This document shows, piece by piece, positions 34,375 through 41,680 of a stretch of 64,000 bases of DNA; positions within the stretch are counted from its first letter, which is position 1; each line of letters begins with the position of its first letter. Origin of the DNA: Mesorhizobium sp. SARCC-RB16n (GTDB lineage Bacteria; Pseudomonadota; Alphaproteobacteria; Rhizobiales; Rhizobiaceae); contig NZ_ML703269.1 in assembly GCF_008520305.1 (NCBI RefSeq), forward strand, positions 124,001 through 188,000, written 5' to 3'. The translations under genes were made by a program, and so were the position numbers. Under the pieces are notes generated by a model that did not search any database, was not told the DNA's origin, and worked only from the letters and a program-made list of their open reading frames with translations.

Positions 34375-35259
34375 TTACGCTGAATTTCCGCGCAGAAAAT
34401 TAATTATGCCGGAGAAATCGGCGCCGCCATGGCCCTGGGCGTTGAACAAGGCATAGAGCTGCGCCGCTTCAGCGCCGAGCGGCGTCACCGCGCCGGCGCC
34501 AAGCGCTGCTTCCTGGGACAATTTCAGGTCCTTCAGCATAAGAGCCGCCGCAAATCCCGGCTTGTAATCCCTGTTGGCGGGCGAAGTCGGCACCGGGCCG
34601 GGCACCGGGCAATAAGTGGTCAGCGACCAGCACTGGCCCGAAGATGTCGAGGCGACGTCGAACAGCGCCTGATGCGACAGGCCCAGTTTTTCCGCCAGCA
34701 CGAAGGCCTCGGCGACGCCGATCATCGAAATGCCGAGGATCATGTTGTTGCAAATCTTGGCGGCCTGGCCGGCGCCGTCGCCACCGCAATGGACGATGCG
34801 TCCGGCCATCGGTTTCAGGATCGGCTCGGCTGCGGCGAAGGCATTTTCGGAGCCACCGGCCATGAAGGTCAGCGTGCCGGCCGTGGCACCACCGGTGCCG
34901 CCCGAAACCGGCGCATCGATCGAGAGCAGGCCATGTTTCGCTGCGATGGCATGCGCCTTGCGCGCCGAATCCACGTCGATGGTCGAGGAATCGATGAACA
35001 GCGTGCCCTTTTTCGCTTTCCGCGCGATCTCTTCATAGACCGACAGCACATGCTTGCCGGCCGGCAGCATGGTGATCACGACATCGGCATCCTTCACCGC
35101 GGCCGGTGCGTTGGCCATGACGACGACGCCGTGTTCCCGCGCGACGGTCAGGTTCTCCGGCATCAGGTCGAAGCCATGCACCGCATGCCCCGCCTTGACC
35201 AGGTTGGCGGCCATTGGATTACCCATATTGCCGAGGCCGATGAAGGCGATCGTCGTCAT
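34375..35259 (-). CDS. mmsB: 3-hydroxyisobutyrate dehydrogenase
   Basis: 294 residues. IAFIGLGNMGNPMAANLVKAGH at the N-terminus is the NAD Rossmann loop plus the beta-hydroxyacid dehydrogenase signature. DAPVSGGTGGATAGTLTFM binds substrate, and the catalytic lysine lies in GAGQAAKICNNM near residue 170. It oxidises 3-hydroxyisobutyrate to methylmalonate semialdehyde in valine catabolism; relatives also use 3-hydroxypropionate. It lies 26 bases downstream of the acyl-CoA dehydrogenase gene, forming a short valine-type operon. The hydratase, hydrolase and semialdehyde dehydrogenase of the pathway are not in this window. Confidence 0.9.
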   Translation of the reverse strand: MTTIAFIGLGNMGNPMAANLVKAGHAVHGFDLMPENLTVAREHGVVVMANAPAAVKDADVVITMLPAGKHVLSVYEEIARKAKKGTLFIDSSTIDVDSARKAHAIAAKHGLLSIDAPVSGGTGGATAGTLTFMAGGSENAFAAAEPILKPMAGRIVHCGGDGAGQAAKICNNMILGISMIGVAEAFVLAEKLGLSHQALFDVASTSSGQCWSLTTYCPVPGPVPTSPANRDYKPGFAAALMLKDLKLSQEAALGAGAVTPLGAEAAQLYALFNAQGHGGADFSGIINFLRGNSA

Positions 35260-35285
35260 AGTCTCTCTCCCGGAGCTTGCTGGCT

Positions 35286-36452
35286 TCAGCGGCCGATCAG
35301 GGCGCGCGCGATGATCACGCGCATGATCTCGTTGGTACCTTCGAGAATTTGATGGACGCGCAGATCACGCACCAGCTTCTCAATTCCGTAATCATGCAGA
35401 TAGCCGTAGCCGCCAAGCAGTTGCAGTGCATCGTTGGCGACGTTGAAGCCGGTGTCGGTGACGAAGCGCTTGGCCATCGCCGACCATTTGCCGGCGTCCG
35501 GCGCCTTGCGGTCGAGCTTCGAGGCCGCCGCATAAAGGAAGATGCGCGCGGCCTGCAACTCTGTCTCCATGTCGGCCAGCCTGAACTGCAGCGCCTGGAA
35601 CTGGTTAATTTTCGAGCCGAAGGCCTCGCGTTCGGCGGTATAAGACAGAGCCTTGTCGAGCGCCGACTGCGCGCCGCCCAGCGAACAGGCGGCGATGTTC
35701 AGCCGGCCGCCGTCGAGCCCGGCCATGGCGATGCCGAAGCCGGCGCCTTCACCCGACAGAAGGTTCTCCGCCGGCACCTTGCAATCCTCGAAAATCACCT
35801 GGCGGGTCGACTGCATGTGCCAGCCCATCTTGTGTTCGTTGGCGCCGAAGGAGAGGCCGGGCGCATCCTTGGGCACGACAATGGTGGAGATGCCTTTCGG
35901 GCCGTCGGCGCCGGTGCGCACCATGACGGCGTAGACGTCGCTGTCGCCCGCGCCGGAGATGAACTGCTTGGCGCCGTTGAGAATATAGTCGCCGCCGCTC
36001 TTCACCGCGCGCGTCTTCAATGCAGCGGCATCGGAGCCGGAGCCCGGCTCGGTCAGGCAATAGCTCGCCAGCCATTCCATGGAGGTGAGCTTCGGCAGGA
36101 AGCGCTGGCGCTGTTCTTCATTGCCGAAACGGTCGATCATCGAGGCCACCATGTTGTGGATCGAGATGAAGGACGAAAAGGCCGGATCGGCATGCGACAG
36201 CGCCTCGAAGATCAGCACCGCATCGAGCCGGCCGAGCGCGGAACCGCCGACGTCGTCCCTAATATAGATTCCGCCGAGGCCGAGCGGTCCGGTTTCACGG
36301 ATCACGTCGGCGGGAAAGTGCTTTCGGCGGTCCCAGTCTAGCGCATTGGGCGCGACGCGGTCGGCAGCGAAGGCCTGGGCCATCTCCTGGATGGCGCGCT
36401 GTTCCTCGTTGAGTTCGAACTGGCTGATGCTCGCATCGACCGCGGCGTCCAT
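35286..36452 (-). CDS. Acyl-CoA dehydrogenase (isobutyryl-CoA dehydrogenase-like)
   Basis: 388 residues. AYCLTEPGSGSDAAALKTRA is the FAD-binding signature; the catalytic glutamate is expected in the C-terminal ILEGTNEIMRVIIAR. The GGYGYLHDYGIEKLVRDLR region closes the FAD site. It oxidises a short branched acyl-CoA; because mmsB follows directly, isobutyryl-CoA is the best guess. GGGAGC precedes the start ATG. The gene is divergent from the DMSP-lyase-like cupin gene across 144 bases. Confidence 0.9.
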   Translation of the reverse strand: MDAAVDASISQFELNEEQRAIQEMAQAFAADRVAPNALDWDRRKHFPADVIRETGPLGLGGIYIRDDVGGSALGRLDAVLIFEALSHADPAFSSFISIHNMVASMIDRFGNEEQRQRFLPKLTSMEWLASYCLTEPGSGSDAAALKTRAVKSGGDYILNGAKQFISGAGDSDVYAVMVRTGADGPKGISTIVVPKDAPGLSFGANEHKMGWHMQSTRQVIFEDCKVPAENLLSGEGAGFGIAMAGLDGGRLNIAACSLGGAQSALDKALSYTAEREAFGSKINQFQALQFRLADMETELQAARIFLYAAASKLDRKAPDAGKWSAMAKRFVTDTGFNVANDALQLLGGYGYLHDYGIEKLVRDLRVHQILEGTNEIMRVIIARALIGR

Positions 36453-36596
36453 GGCGTGCTCCCTATGTGTTGGCCAGCTAGCCCGCTGGCCTGTCGTTTT
36501 TGGCTTTGCGCGCGCACCAATCTAGACCAATGATACCGCCGCGCAACCCGACCCGCCGCGGATCGGCTGTGCACCAATGCATGCCCGGAGCAAGAT

Positions 36597-37211
36597 GTGA
36601 CGACAAAATTCGATGAGCTGCTGGGACAGTTCCACGCCTATCTTGCTTCCGTCGATGACGCCCTGGTGCGCGAGGCCGTGGCGCGCATCGGCTGGGATAT
36701 GCCGGCCCGCGATCTGGAGCCGCATCCGCTTGGTTGCCTGCGTCATCTCGATCGCGCGGCTGAGCTGGCGCCGATGGCCGCCAAACCGCTGGTGCAATTG
36801 CTGGCGCGGCAGCGCAACGACCTCCATTGGGGGCAGACTTACAGCGAAGCGGATTTCGGAAAAGATTTCGTCGACAATTACGGGTGGCTGGAAATGTTTG
36901 GCACGCGTGGCCATTTCGCCAATGACGAGGTCGCGGCCGGGCTGCTGATTCTTGGGCCCGGAATCGTCTACCCCGACCATCATCACGTCGCCGAGGAGAT
37001 CTATGTTCCGCTGACCGGCGGCACCGAATGGCGCATGGGCGAAGGCGGTTTTCGCACGCGTGAAGCCGGCGAGATCATCCACCACGCTTCCAATGTCAAC
37101 CACGCCATGTGCACGGGCAAGGACCCGCTGCTGGCGCTTTATATCTGGCGCGGCGGGCCTCTGGCGCAGAAGTCCACGATCACCGGAACCGCGACGCAGG
37201 GCCGGAACTGA
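36597..37211 (+). CDS. Cupin of the DMSP-lyase family (DddQ-like)
   Basis: 204 residues. Helices fill residues 1-95, and a cupin barrel follows. The metal site is His130, Glu134, Tyr136 and His169, in YPDHHHVAEEIYV and ASNVNHAM; this is the H-x3-E-x-Y plus distant His arrangement I recall for DddQ (His125, Glu129, Tyr131, His163). Shared features also include GLLILGPGIVYP and LLALYIWRG. DddQ-type cupins split DMSP into acrylate and dimethyl sulfide. Rhizobial members are untested to my knowledge, so another beta-eliminated substrate is possible. The GTG start follows GGAG by 6 bases. Its stop overlaps the ATG of cobQ. Confidence 0.8.
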   Translation: MTTKFDELLGQFHAYLASVDDALVREAVARIGWDMPARDLEPHPLGCLRHLDRAAELAPMAAKPLVQLLARQRNDLHWGQTYSEADFGKDFVDNYGWLEMFGTRGHFANDEVAAGLLILGPGIVYPDHHHVAEEIYVPLTGGTEWRMGEGGFRTREAGEIIHHASNVNHAMCTGKDPLLALYIWRGGPLAQKSTITGTATQGRN

Positions 37212-38686
37212 TGGCCAAGGCGATCATGCTGCAAGGGACGGGTTCGGATGTCGGCAAGACAGTGCTGGTCGCTGGGCTGTGCCGCGTCGCCAGGAATCGC
37301 GGCCTGAAGGTGCGGCCGTTCAAACCGCAGAACATGTCGAACAACGCCGCCGTCGCCGATATTCCCGGTGACAACAACCATGGCGGCGGCGAGATCGGCC
37401 GCGCGCAATGGCTGCAGGCGATCGCTTGCGGCGCTGCGCCGTCGGTCCATATGAACCCGGTGCTGCTCAAGCCGCAGACCGATGTCGGCGCCCAAGTCAT
37501 CGTCCAGGGCAAGGTGTTCGGTGAAGCGCGGGCGCGCGACTATCAGGCACTGAAGGGCCGGCTGATGGACGCCGTACTGGACTCCTGGGCGAAGGTCGGC
37601 GAAGGCGCCGACCTCGTCATCGTCGAGGGCGCCGGCTCGCCAGCCGAGATTAACCTTCGCAGCCGCGACATCGCCAATATGGGCTTTGCCACGCGCGCCG
37701 ACGTGCCCGTGGTGCTGGTCGGTGACATAGATCGTGGCGGCGTCATCGCCTCGGTCGCCGGTACGCACCTGATCCTGCCCGAAGAGGACCGGCGCATGAT
37801 CGTCGGCTACCTCATCAACAAGTTCCGGGGCGATGTTTCCCTGTTCGACGATGGCTTGAAGGCGATCGAGAAATTCACCGGATGGCGCTGTTTTGGCGTC
37901 GTGCCGTGGCTGAAGGCTGCTGTCCGGCTGCCCTCGGAGGATTCCGTGGTGCTGGAGCGGCTGGCGTCCGGCGAGACGCGCGCGCTGAAAGTGGTGGTGC
38001 CGATGCTTGGCCGCATCGCCAATTTCGACGACCTCGACCCGCTCAAGGCCGAACCGCAGGTCGAAGTGGTGTTCGTGCCGCCGGGAAAACCGCTGCCGGC
38101 CGATGCCGGGCTGGTGGTCATTCCCGGCTCGAAGTCGACGATCGGAGATCTCCTGAAATTTCGCGAGAATGGCTGGGACCGGGATCTGGCCGCGCACCGC
38201 AAGCGCGGCGGCCATGTCGTCGGCATTTGTGGTGGCTTCCAGATGCTTGGCCGCATGGTGCGCGATCCCGATGGCATCGAAGGCAGCGTCACCGAGGCCG
38301 AAGGGCTCGGCCTGCTCGATATCGAAACGGTGATGGAGCCGGAGAAGACAGTGCGCAATGTCAGTGCCCGCTCGGTGCCGTTCGACCAGCCGCTCGCGGG
38401 CTACGAGATCCATCTCGGCCGCACCACCGGCCCGGACACCAGGCGACCGTCTGCGATCATCAACGGCGTCGAGGATGGCGCGATCTCGGCCGACGGCAAA
38501 GTGATCGGCACCTATATGCATGGCCTGTTCGGCGCCGACGGCTTTCGCGGGAAATTCCTCGAAAGCTTGGGTGTCAGGGGCGGTGGCATCGATTATCGCG
38601 CCGAGGTCGAGCGGGCGCTGGACGAGGTCGCCGCCGAGCTGGAAACCCATCTCGACTGTGATGCGATTTTTTCACTGGCACGTTGA
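37211..38686 (+). CDS. cobQ: Cobyric acid synthase
   Basis: 491 residues. MAKAIMLQGTGSDVGKTVLV carries the P-loop of the N-terminal dethiobiotin-synthetase-like domain; RPFKPQNMSNN and VEGAGSPAEINL follow. The C-terminal glutamine amidotransferase has the nucleophile Cys340 in GICGGFQMLG and the histidine in IGTYMHGLF near residue 432. It amidates four carboxylates of adenosyl-cobyrinate diamide in cobalamin synthesis, in the cytoplasm. The ATG overlaps the stop of the cupin gene by one base, so translation is coupled. No other cob gene lies in the window. Its presence fits the cobalamin demand of the MttB/corrinoid proteins. Confidence 0.95.
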   Translation: MAKAIMLQGTGSDVGKTVLVAGLCRVARNRGLKVRPFKPQNMSNNAAVADIPGDNNHGGGEIGRAQWLQAIACGAAPSVHMNPVLLKPQTDVGAQVIVQGKVFGEARARDYQALKGRLMDAVLDSWAKVGEGADLVIVEGAGSPAEINLRSRDIANMGFATRADVPVVLVGDIDRGGVIASVAGTHLILPEEDRRMIVGYLINKFRGDVSLFDDGLKAIEKFTGWRCFGVVPWLKAAVRLPSEDSVVLERLASGETRALKVVVPMLGRIANFDDLDPLKAEPQVEVVFVPPGKPLPADAGLVVIPGSKSTIGDLLKFRENGWDRDLAAHRKRGGHVVGICGGFQMLGRMVRDPDGIEGSVTEAEGLGLLDIETVMEPEKTVRNVSARSVPFDQPLAGYEIHLGRTTGPDTRRPSAIINGVEDGAISADGKVIGTYMHGLFGADGFRGKFLESLGVRGGGIDYRAEVERALDEVAAELETHLDCDAIFSLAR

Positions 38687-38689
38687 AGG

Positions 38690-39109
38690 TCAGGCCTTCT
38701 CACCGGCCTTCGGCCAGTAGGTGCCGAACGACCAGACATTGCCTTCGGGATCGCGGCAGATGAATTCGCGGCTGCCATAATCGCGGTTCGTCAGTTCCTG
38801 GATGATCGTCGCGCCGGCCTTCCTGGCCTTGGCATAGGCGGCGTCGGCATCGTCGACCGCGATATAGATCGACTTGCCGCCGCCTGAACCGGGTTCGCCG
38901 ACCATCTTGCCGTAGTCGTCGTCGCGCACGGTGCCGAGCATGATCATCGAGGAGCCGAAGACCAGTTCGGCATGGTGCACGACATCGCCTTCGCCATAGC
39001 GGGCACGGACGCTGAAACCGAAGGCTTCACAGAGCCAGTCGATCATTTTCGCCGCGTTTTTGTAACGCAGGGCAGGATAGAGGCGGGGGGCTTCAGTGGT
39101 CGCAGGCAT
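38690..39109 (-). CDS. VOC-superfamily (glyoxalase/bleomycin-resistance-like) protein
   Basis: 139 residues with the paired beta-alpha-beta repeat of the vicinal oxygen chelate fold: YPALRYKNAAKMIDWLCEAFGF, HHAELVFGSSMIMLG, GKSIYIAVDDADAAYAKARKAG and FICRDPEGNVWSFGTYWP. It resembles the PhnB/YdcJ-type subgroup, often of unknown function. The start at 39109 is clear from AAGGAGG 6 bases upstream. It lies 72 bases downstream of an AraC-type regulator gene and may be its target. It ends 3 bases after the end of the convergent cobQ. Confidence 0.85.
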   Translation of the reverse strand: MPATTEAPRLYPALRYKNAAKMIDWLCEAFGFSVRARYGEGDVVHHAELVFGSSMIMLGTVRDDDYGKMVGEPGSGGGKSIYIAVDDADAAYAKARKAGATIIQELTNRDYGSREFICRDPEGNVWSFGTYWPKAGEKA

Positions 39110-39181
39110 GGGAACCTCCTTCATCTGGGTTGGTCGATGCCTCACTTTGTTCGAAGGCTGTTCCAGCGTCTTGAAGAAATG

Positions 39182-40012
39182 TTACCTGGCGGAAAGTGCC
39201 GTCGGCGTTTCGCCGGCAAGAACGCGGAACTCGCGCACCAGATGCGCCTGGTCGGCATAGCCGCAATCGGCGGCGACGTCGGCCCAGTCGACGGTCTGTT
39301 GCCTCGACAGGCGGAGCGCCCGGTTGAAGCGGACGATGCGCGACAGCATCTTGGGGCCGATGCCGGTTGCGTCTGAGAATTTGTCGGCGAGGTGTTTGCG
39401 GCTCCAGCCCAGCCGCTCGGCAATGGATGCAATCCGGGTCCGGCCGCCGGATGCGATGATGCGGTCATAGGCCCAGGCGATTTCGAGCGGCGTATCAGTG
39501 GCGCTCTCAAGGCGGGCGGCGACGAAGGCTTCGGCAATATCGAAACGCGCCGTCCAGTCAGGCTCATTGCCGAGCCGTTCGCGCAGCACCAAACCTTCCC
39601 CGCCAAGCACGTCATCGAGGACGACCATGCTGTCAGTCAATTCGCTCATCGGCAGGCGGAAGAAGCGGCGTGCGCCAAGAGGGGTGAAATTGACCTGGAC
39701 GCAGCAGGCGCCGCCGAAGGATTCGATCATCACCGGCCCGGCATAGAGGCCGGCGGCGAAACTGGCGAAACGGTCATTATCGCCAGGAGCCTTGCCAAGG
39801 CCGATGGCAAAGGGCTCGGCGAAACTGATCACCAATGGTATGGTCAGCGAAGCATATTCGATGTTGCGGAAATGGCCGAGGGCAGTTTCGCGGTAGCCGC
39901 AGATGTCGGTGACGACACCAGCGAGCTTAGCGCTGGGCACGCGCCGCAGCATCTCGAAGCGACCGGCAATGGACTGGTCGCGTTCCTTGCGGTGTTGCAT
40001 CTCCACCGGCAT
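39182..40012 (-). CDS. AraC-family transcriptional regulator
   Basis: 276 residues. The N-terminal 150 residues form an effector domain with GYRETALGHFRNIEYASLTIPLV and QVNFTPLGARRFFRLP. The C-terminal AraC-type double helix-turn-helix includes IASIAERLGWSRKHLADKF and VDWADVAADCGYADQAHLVREF, close to the consensus. The start at 40012 was picked because GGAGG lies 6 bases upstream. The VOC gene follows in the same direction, suggesting a regulator and target pair. The effector is unknown. Confidence 0.88.
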   Translation of the reverse strand: MPVEMQHRKERDQSIAGRFEMLRRVPSAKLAGVVTDICGYRETALGHFRNIEYASLTIPLVISFAEPFAIGLGKAPGDNDRFASFAAGLYAGPVMIESFGGACCVQVNFTPLGARRFFRLPMSELTDSMVVLDDVLGGEGLVLRERLGNEPDWTARFDIAEAFVAARLESATDTPLEIAWAYDRIIASGGRTRIASIAERLGWSRKHLADKFSDATGIGPKMLSRIVRFNRALRLSRQQTVDWADVAADCGYADQAHLVREFRVLAGETPTALSAR

Positions 40013-40061
40013 CGCTTTCCTCCGTAGCGGAGAATCTAGCAGACCACCGCCCAAAATCAAA

Positions 40062-40086
40062 AGCGCCCGGCTTTTGACCGGGCGCT
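40062..40086 (-). terminator. Intrinsic terminator downstream of the small membrane protein gene
   Basis: A perfect 9-bp stem (AGCGCCCGG with CCGGGCGCT) around a 7-base loop. On the minus strand it is followed by TTTGATTTT. It closes transcription of the gene at 40112-40282 before the AraC gene. Confidence 0.8.
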
Positions 40087-40111
40087 CCGAGTTGCCTGGG
40101 ATTTCTCGTGT

Positions 40112-40282
40112 CTATACGCCGCGCATCAGGCAGCCGGCGGCAAGCACGATGTAAGCGACAAGCATGATCCACACCGATGCGAGCGGAATGAACGCAAGGA
40201 CGCCAAGTGCCGCAAGAATGCCGATGATGGCGATAACAAGGGAGCTGATGAAAACAATCTGGGTAGGCGCGCTGAGATTCAT
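40112..40282 (-). CDS. Small two-helix membrane protein
   Basis: 56 residues from an ATG 7 bases after GGGGGA. Two hydrophobic helices (IVFISSLVIAIIGILAALGV and SVWIMLVAYIVLAAGCLM) are joined by a short loop, with almost no soluble part. Similar tiny inner-membrane proteins are common in rhizobia, but I know of no assigned role. It lies between the TauE/SafE gene and a terminator and could be transcribed with the former, 51 bases upstream. Confidence 0.75.
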   Translation of the reverse strand: MNLSAPTQIVFISSLVIAIIGILAALGVLAFIPLASVWIMLVAYIVLAAGCLMRGV

Positions 40283-40333
40283 GTCTGATCCCCCCAGCAT
40301 GATTCGATCAATGTCATTGTAACAGGAGCGTGA

Positions 40334-41119
40334 TCACACACCAATCATGACACGCAGCGGGTTGGCCGGATCGGCCAGCAGCTTCACGGCTAGGGCCACG
40401 CAGACGATCACCAGCAGCGGCTTGATCAGTTTGGCGCCGATGCGCATGGCGAGGCTGGCGCCAACGTGCGCGCCGAGGAACTGGGCAACGCCCATTATCA
40501 GGCCGATCTTCCAGGAGATGACGCCGACAGCGGCAAAGACGATGAAGCCGCCAATGTTGGAAGCGAAATTGAGCAGTTTGGTGTGCGCGGTCGCCTTGAG
40601 CACGCCGTAGCCGGCAAGAGCGACGAAGGCAAGCATGTAGAAGGAGCCGGCGCCGGGACCGAACACGCCGTCATAGAAGCCGATGGCAGGCACCAGCGTC
40701 AGTCCGAACAGGAAGGGCGACAGGCGCTCGGCGCGGTCGACGTCGTTCATGTTGGGCTTCAGCGCGAAATAGAGCGCGATGGCGATCAGCACGAGTGGCA
40801 GCAGCGCCCGCAGCAGATCGCCTGGGACGATCGTCGCCAGCAAGGCGCCGAGCGCACTTCCGACCAATGCCAGCAGCGCCGACGGTAATTGCCGGCGCAG
40901 GTCGACATAGCCCTTGGAGGCATAGTGGATAGTCGCCGACCCCGAGCCGAACATGCCTTGCAGCTTGTTGGTTCCAAGCGCCTCGACGGGGGTGAAACCG
41001 GCAAGCAGCAGTGCTGGGATGGTGATCAGCCCGCCGCCGCCGGCGATCGAATCGACAAAGCCCGCGGCAAAAGCCGCGAAGGCGAGCATGGCGACGGTCT
41101 GGGTGGTGAGATCGATCAT
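40334..41119 (-). CDS. TauE/SafE-family sulfite/organosulfonate exporter-like protein
   Basis: 261 residues with about eight membrane segments. AAGFVDSIAGGGGLITIPALLLAG and PVEALGTNKLQGMFGSGSAT at the N-terminus, and FYDGVFGPGAGSFYML in the middle, are the duplicated DUF81 motifs of this family. It is an inner-membrane carrier for an anion such as sulfite, sulfoacetate or another sulfonate; the substrate cannot be read from sequence. Start ATG 41119 lacks a strong ribosome site. In view of DMSP-lyase-like genes nearby a sulfur link is tempting, but there is no direct evidence. Confidence 0.88.
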   Translation of the reverse strand: MIDLTTQTVAMLAFAAFAAGFVDSIAGGGGLITIPALLLAGFTPVEALGTNKLQGMFGSGSATIHYASKGYVDLRRQLPSALLALVGSALGALLATIVPGDLLRALLPLVLIAIALYFALKPNMNDVDRAERLSPFLFGLTLVPAIGFYDGVFGPGAGSFYMLAFVALAGYGVLKATAHTKLLNFASNIGGFIVFAAVGVISWKIGLIMGVAQFLGAHVGASLAMRIGAKLIKPLLVIVCVALAVKLLADPANPLRVMIGV

Positions 41120-41235
41120 CTGATATTCGGAGATGTCTGGCGGGCTAGGACAGGGGCGTTCGACCACGGCCACCCTGTTTGCGCAAGACCGATTCCGCGC
41201 TAACTCTATTCAAGAGGAATCGGAAGGGGCTGCTC

Positions 41236-41667
41236 ATGGCGTTCGCACTGCTCGACCAGATACGTTCGATCTTCGACGGGGACCCGGGTGTGCGCAAGGT
41301 GGCGGACGATCCCGTGCTGTCGGCGGAACTCCTGATGCTGTTCCGCATGATCCTGGCCGACGGCACGGTCAGCGAGAGCGAGATGGTTGCCTTCCGGCGC
41401 ATCTGCAAGGACGCCTTCGGCATTCCGGAAACCAGCATCGATGCCGTCATCGAATATCTCAATGAATTCGGCTACGAGACCAACGGCTCGCAGGCGATCG
41501 CACTGTTCCGCGATCTCGACGTCGAACGGCGCAAGCAATTGGCCCAGCACATGGCGGAGATCGCCAAAGCGGATTCACAACTGGCCGAGAGCGAGGTGCG
41601 CCTGTTGCGCCGCACGCTCGATCTTCTCGACATCAGCCCGGTCGATGTGGTCAAGCCGGACGAGTAG
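41236..41667 (+). CDS. TerB-family (tellurite resistance-like) helical protein
   Basis: 143 residues, all-helical. LLMLFRMILADGTVSESEMVAFRRICKD and QHMAEIAKADSQLAESEVRLLRRTLDLL are the two halves of the TerB/DjlA-like domain, with acidic residues (DGTVSESE and DSQLAESE) that may bind metal. The start at 41236 follows GGAAGGGG by 6 bases. TerB domains occur in stress and metal responses; a stand-alone copy like this has no defined role. It is divergent from the TauE gene and convergent with the ABC ATPase gene. Confidence 0.8.
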   Translation: MAFALLDQIRSIFDGDPGVRKVADDPVLSAELLMLFRMILADGTVSESEMVAFRRICKDAFGIPETSIDAVIEYLNEFGYETNGSQAIALFRDLDVERRKQLAQHMAEIAKADSQLAESEVRLLRRTLDLLDISPVDVVKPDE

Positions 41668-41680
41668 GGGGACCGGCAGC

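Noticed and set aside
37139-38650. 503-codon minus-strand frame opposite cobQ
   Set aside because: The plus strand encodes a complete cobyric acid synthase; the minus translation is low-complexity, His/Asp-rich shadow sequence.
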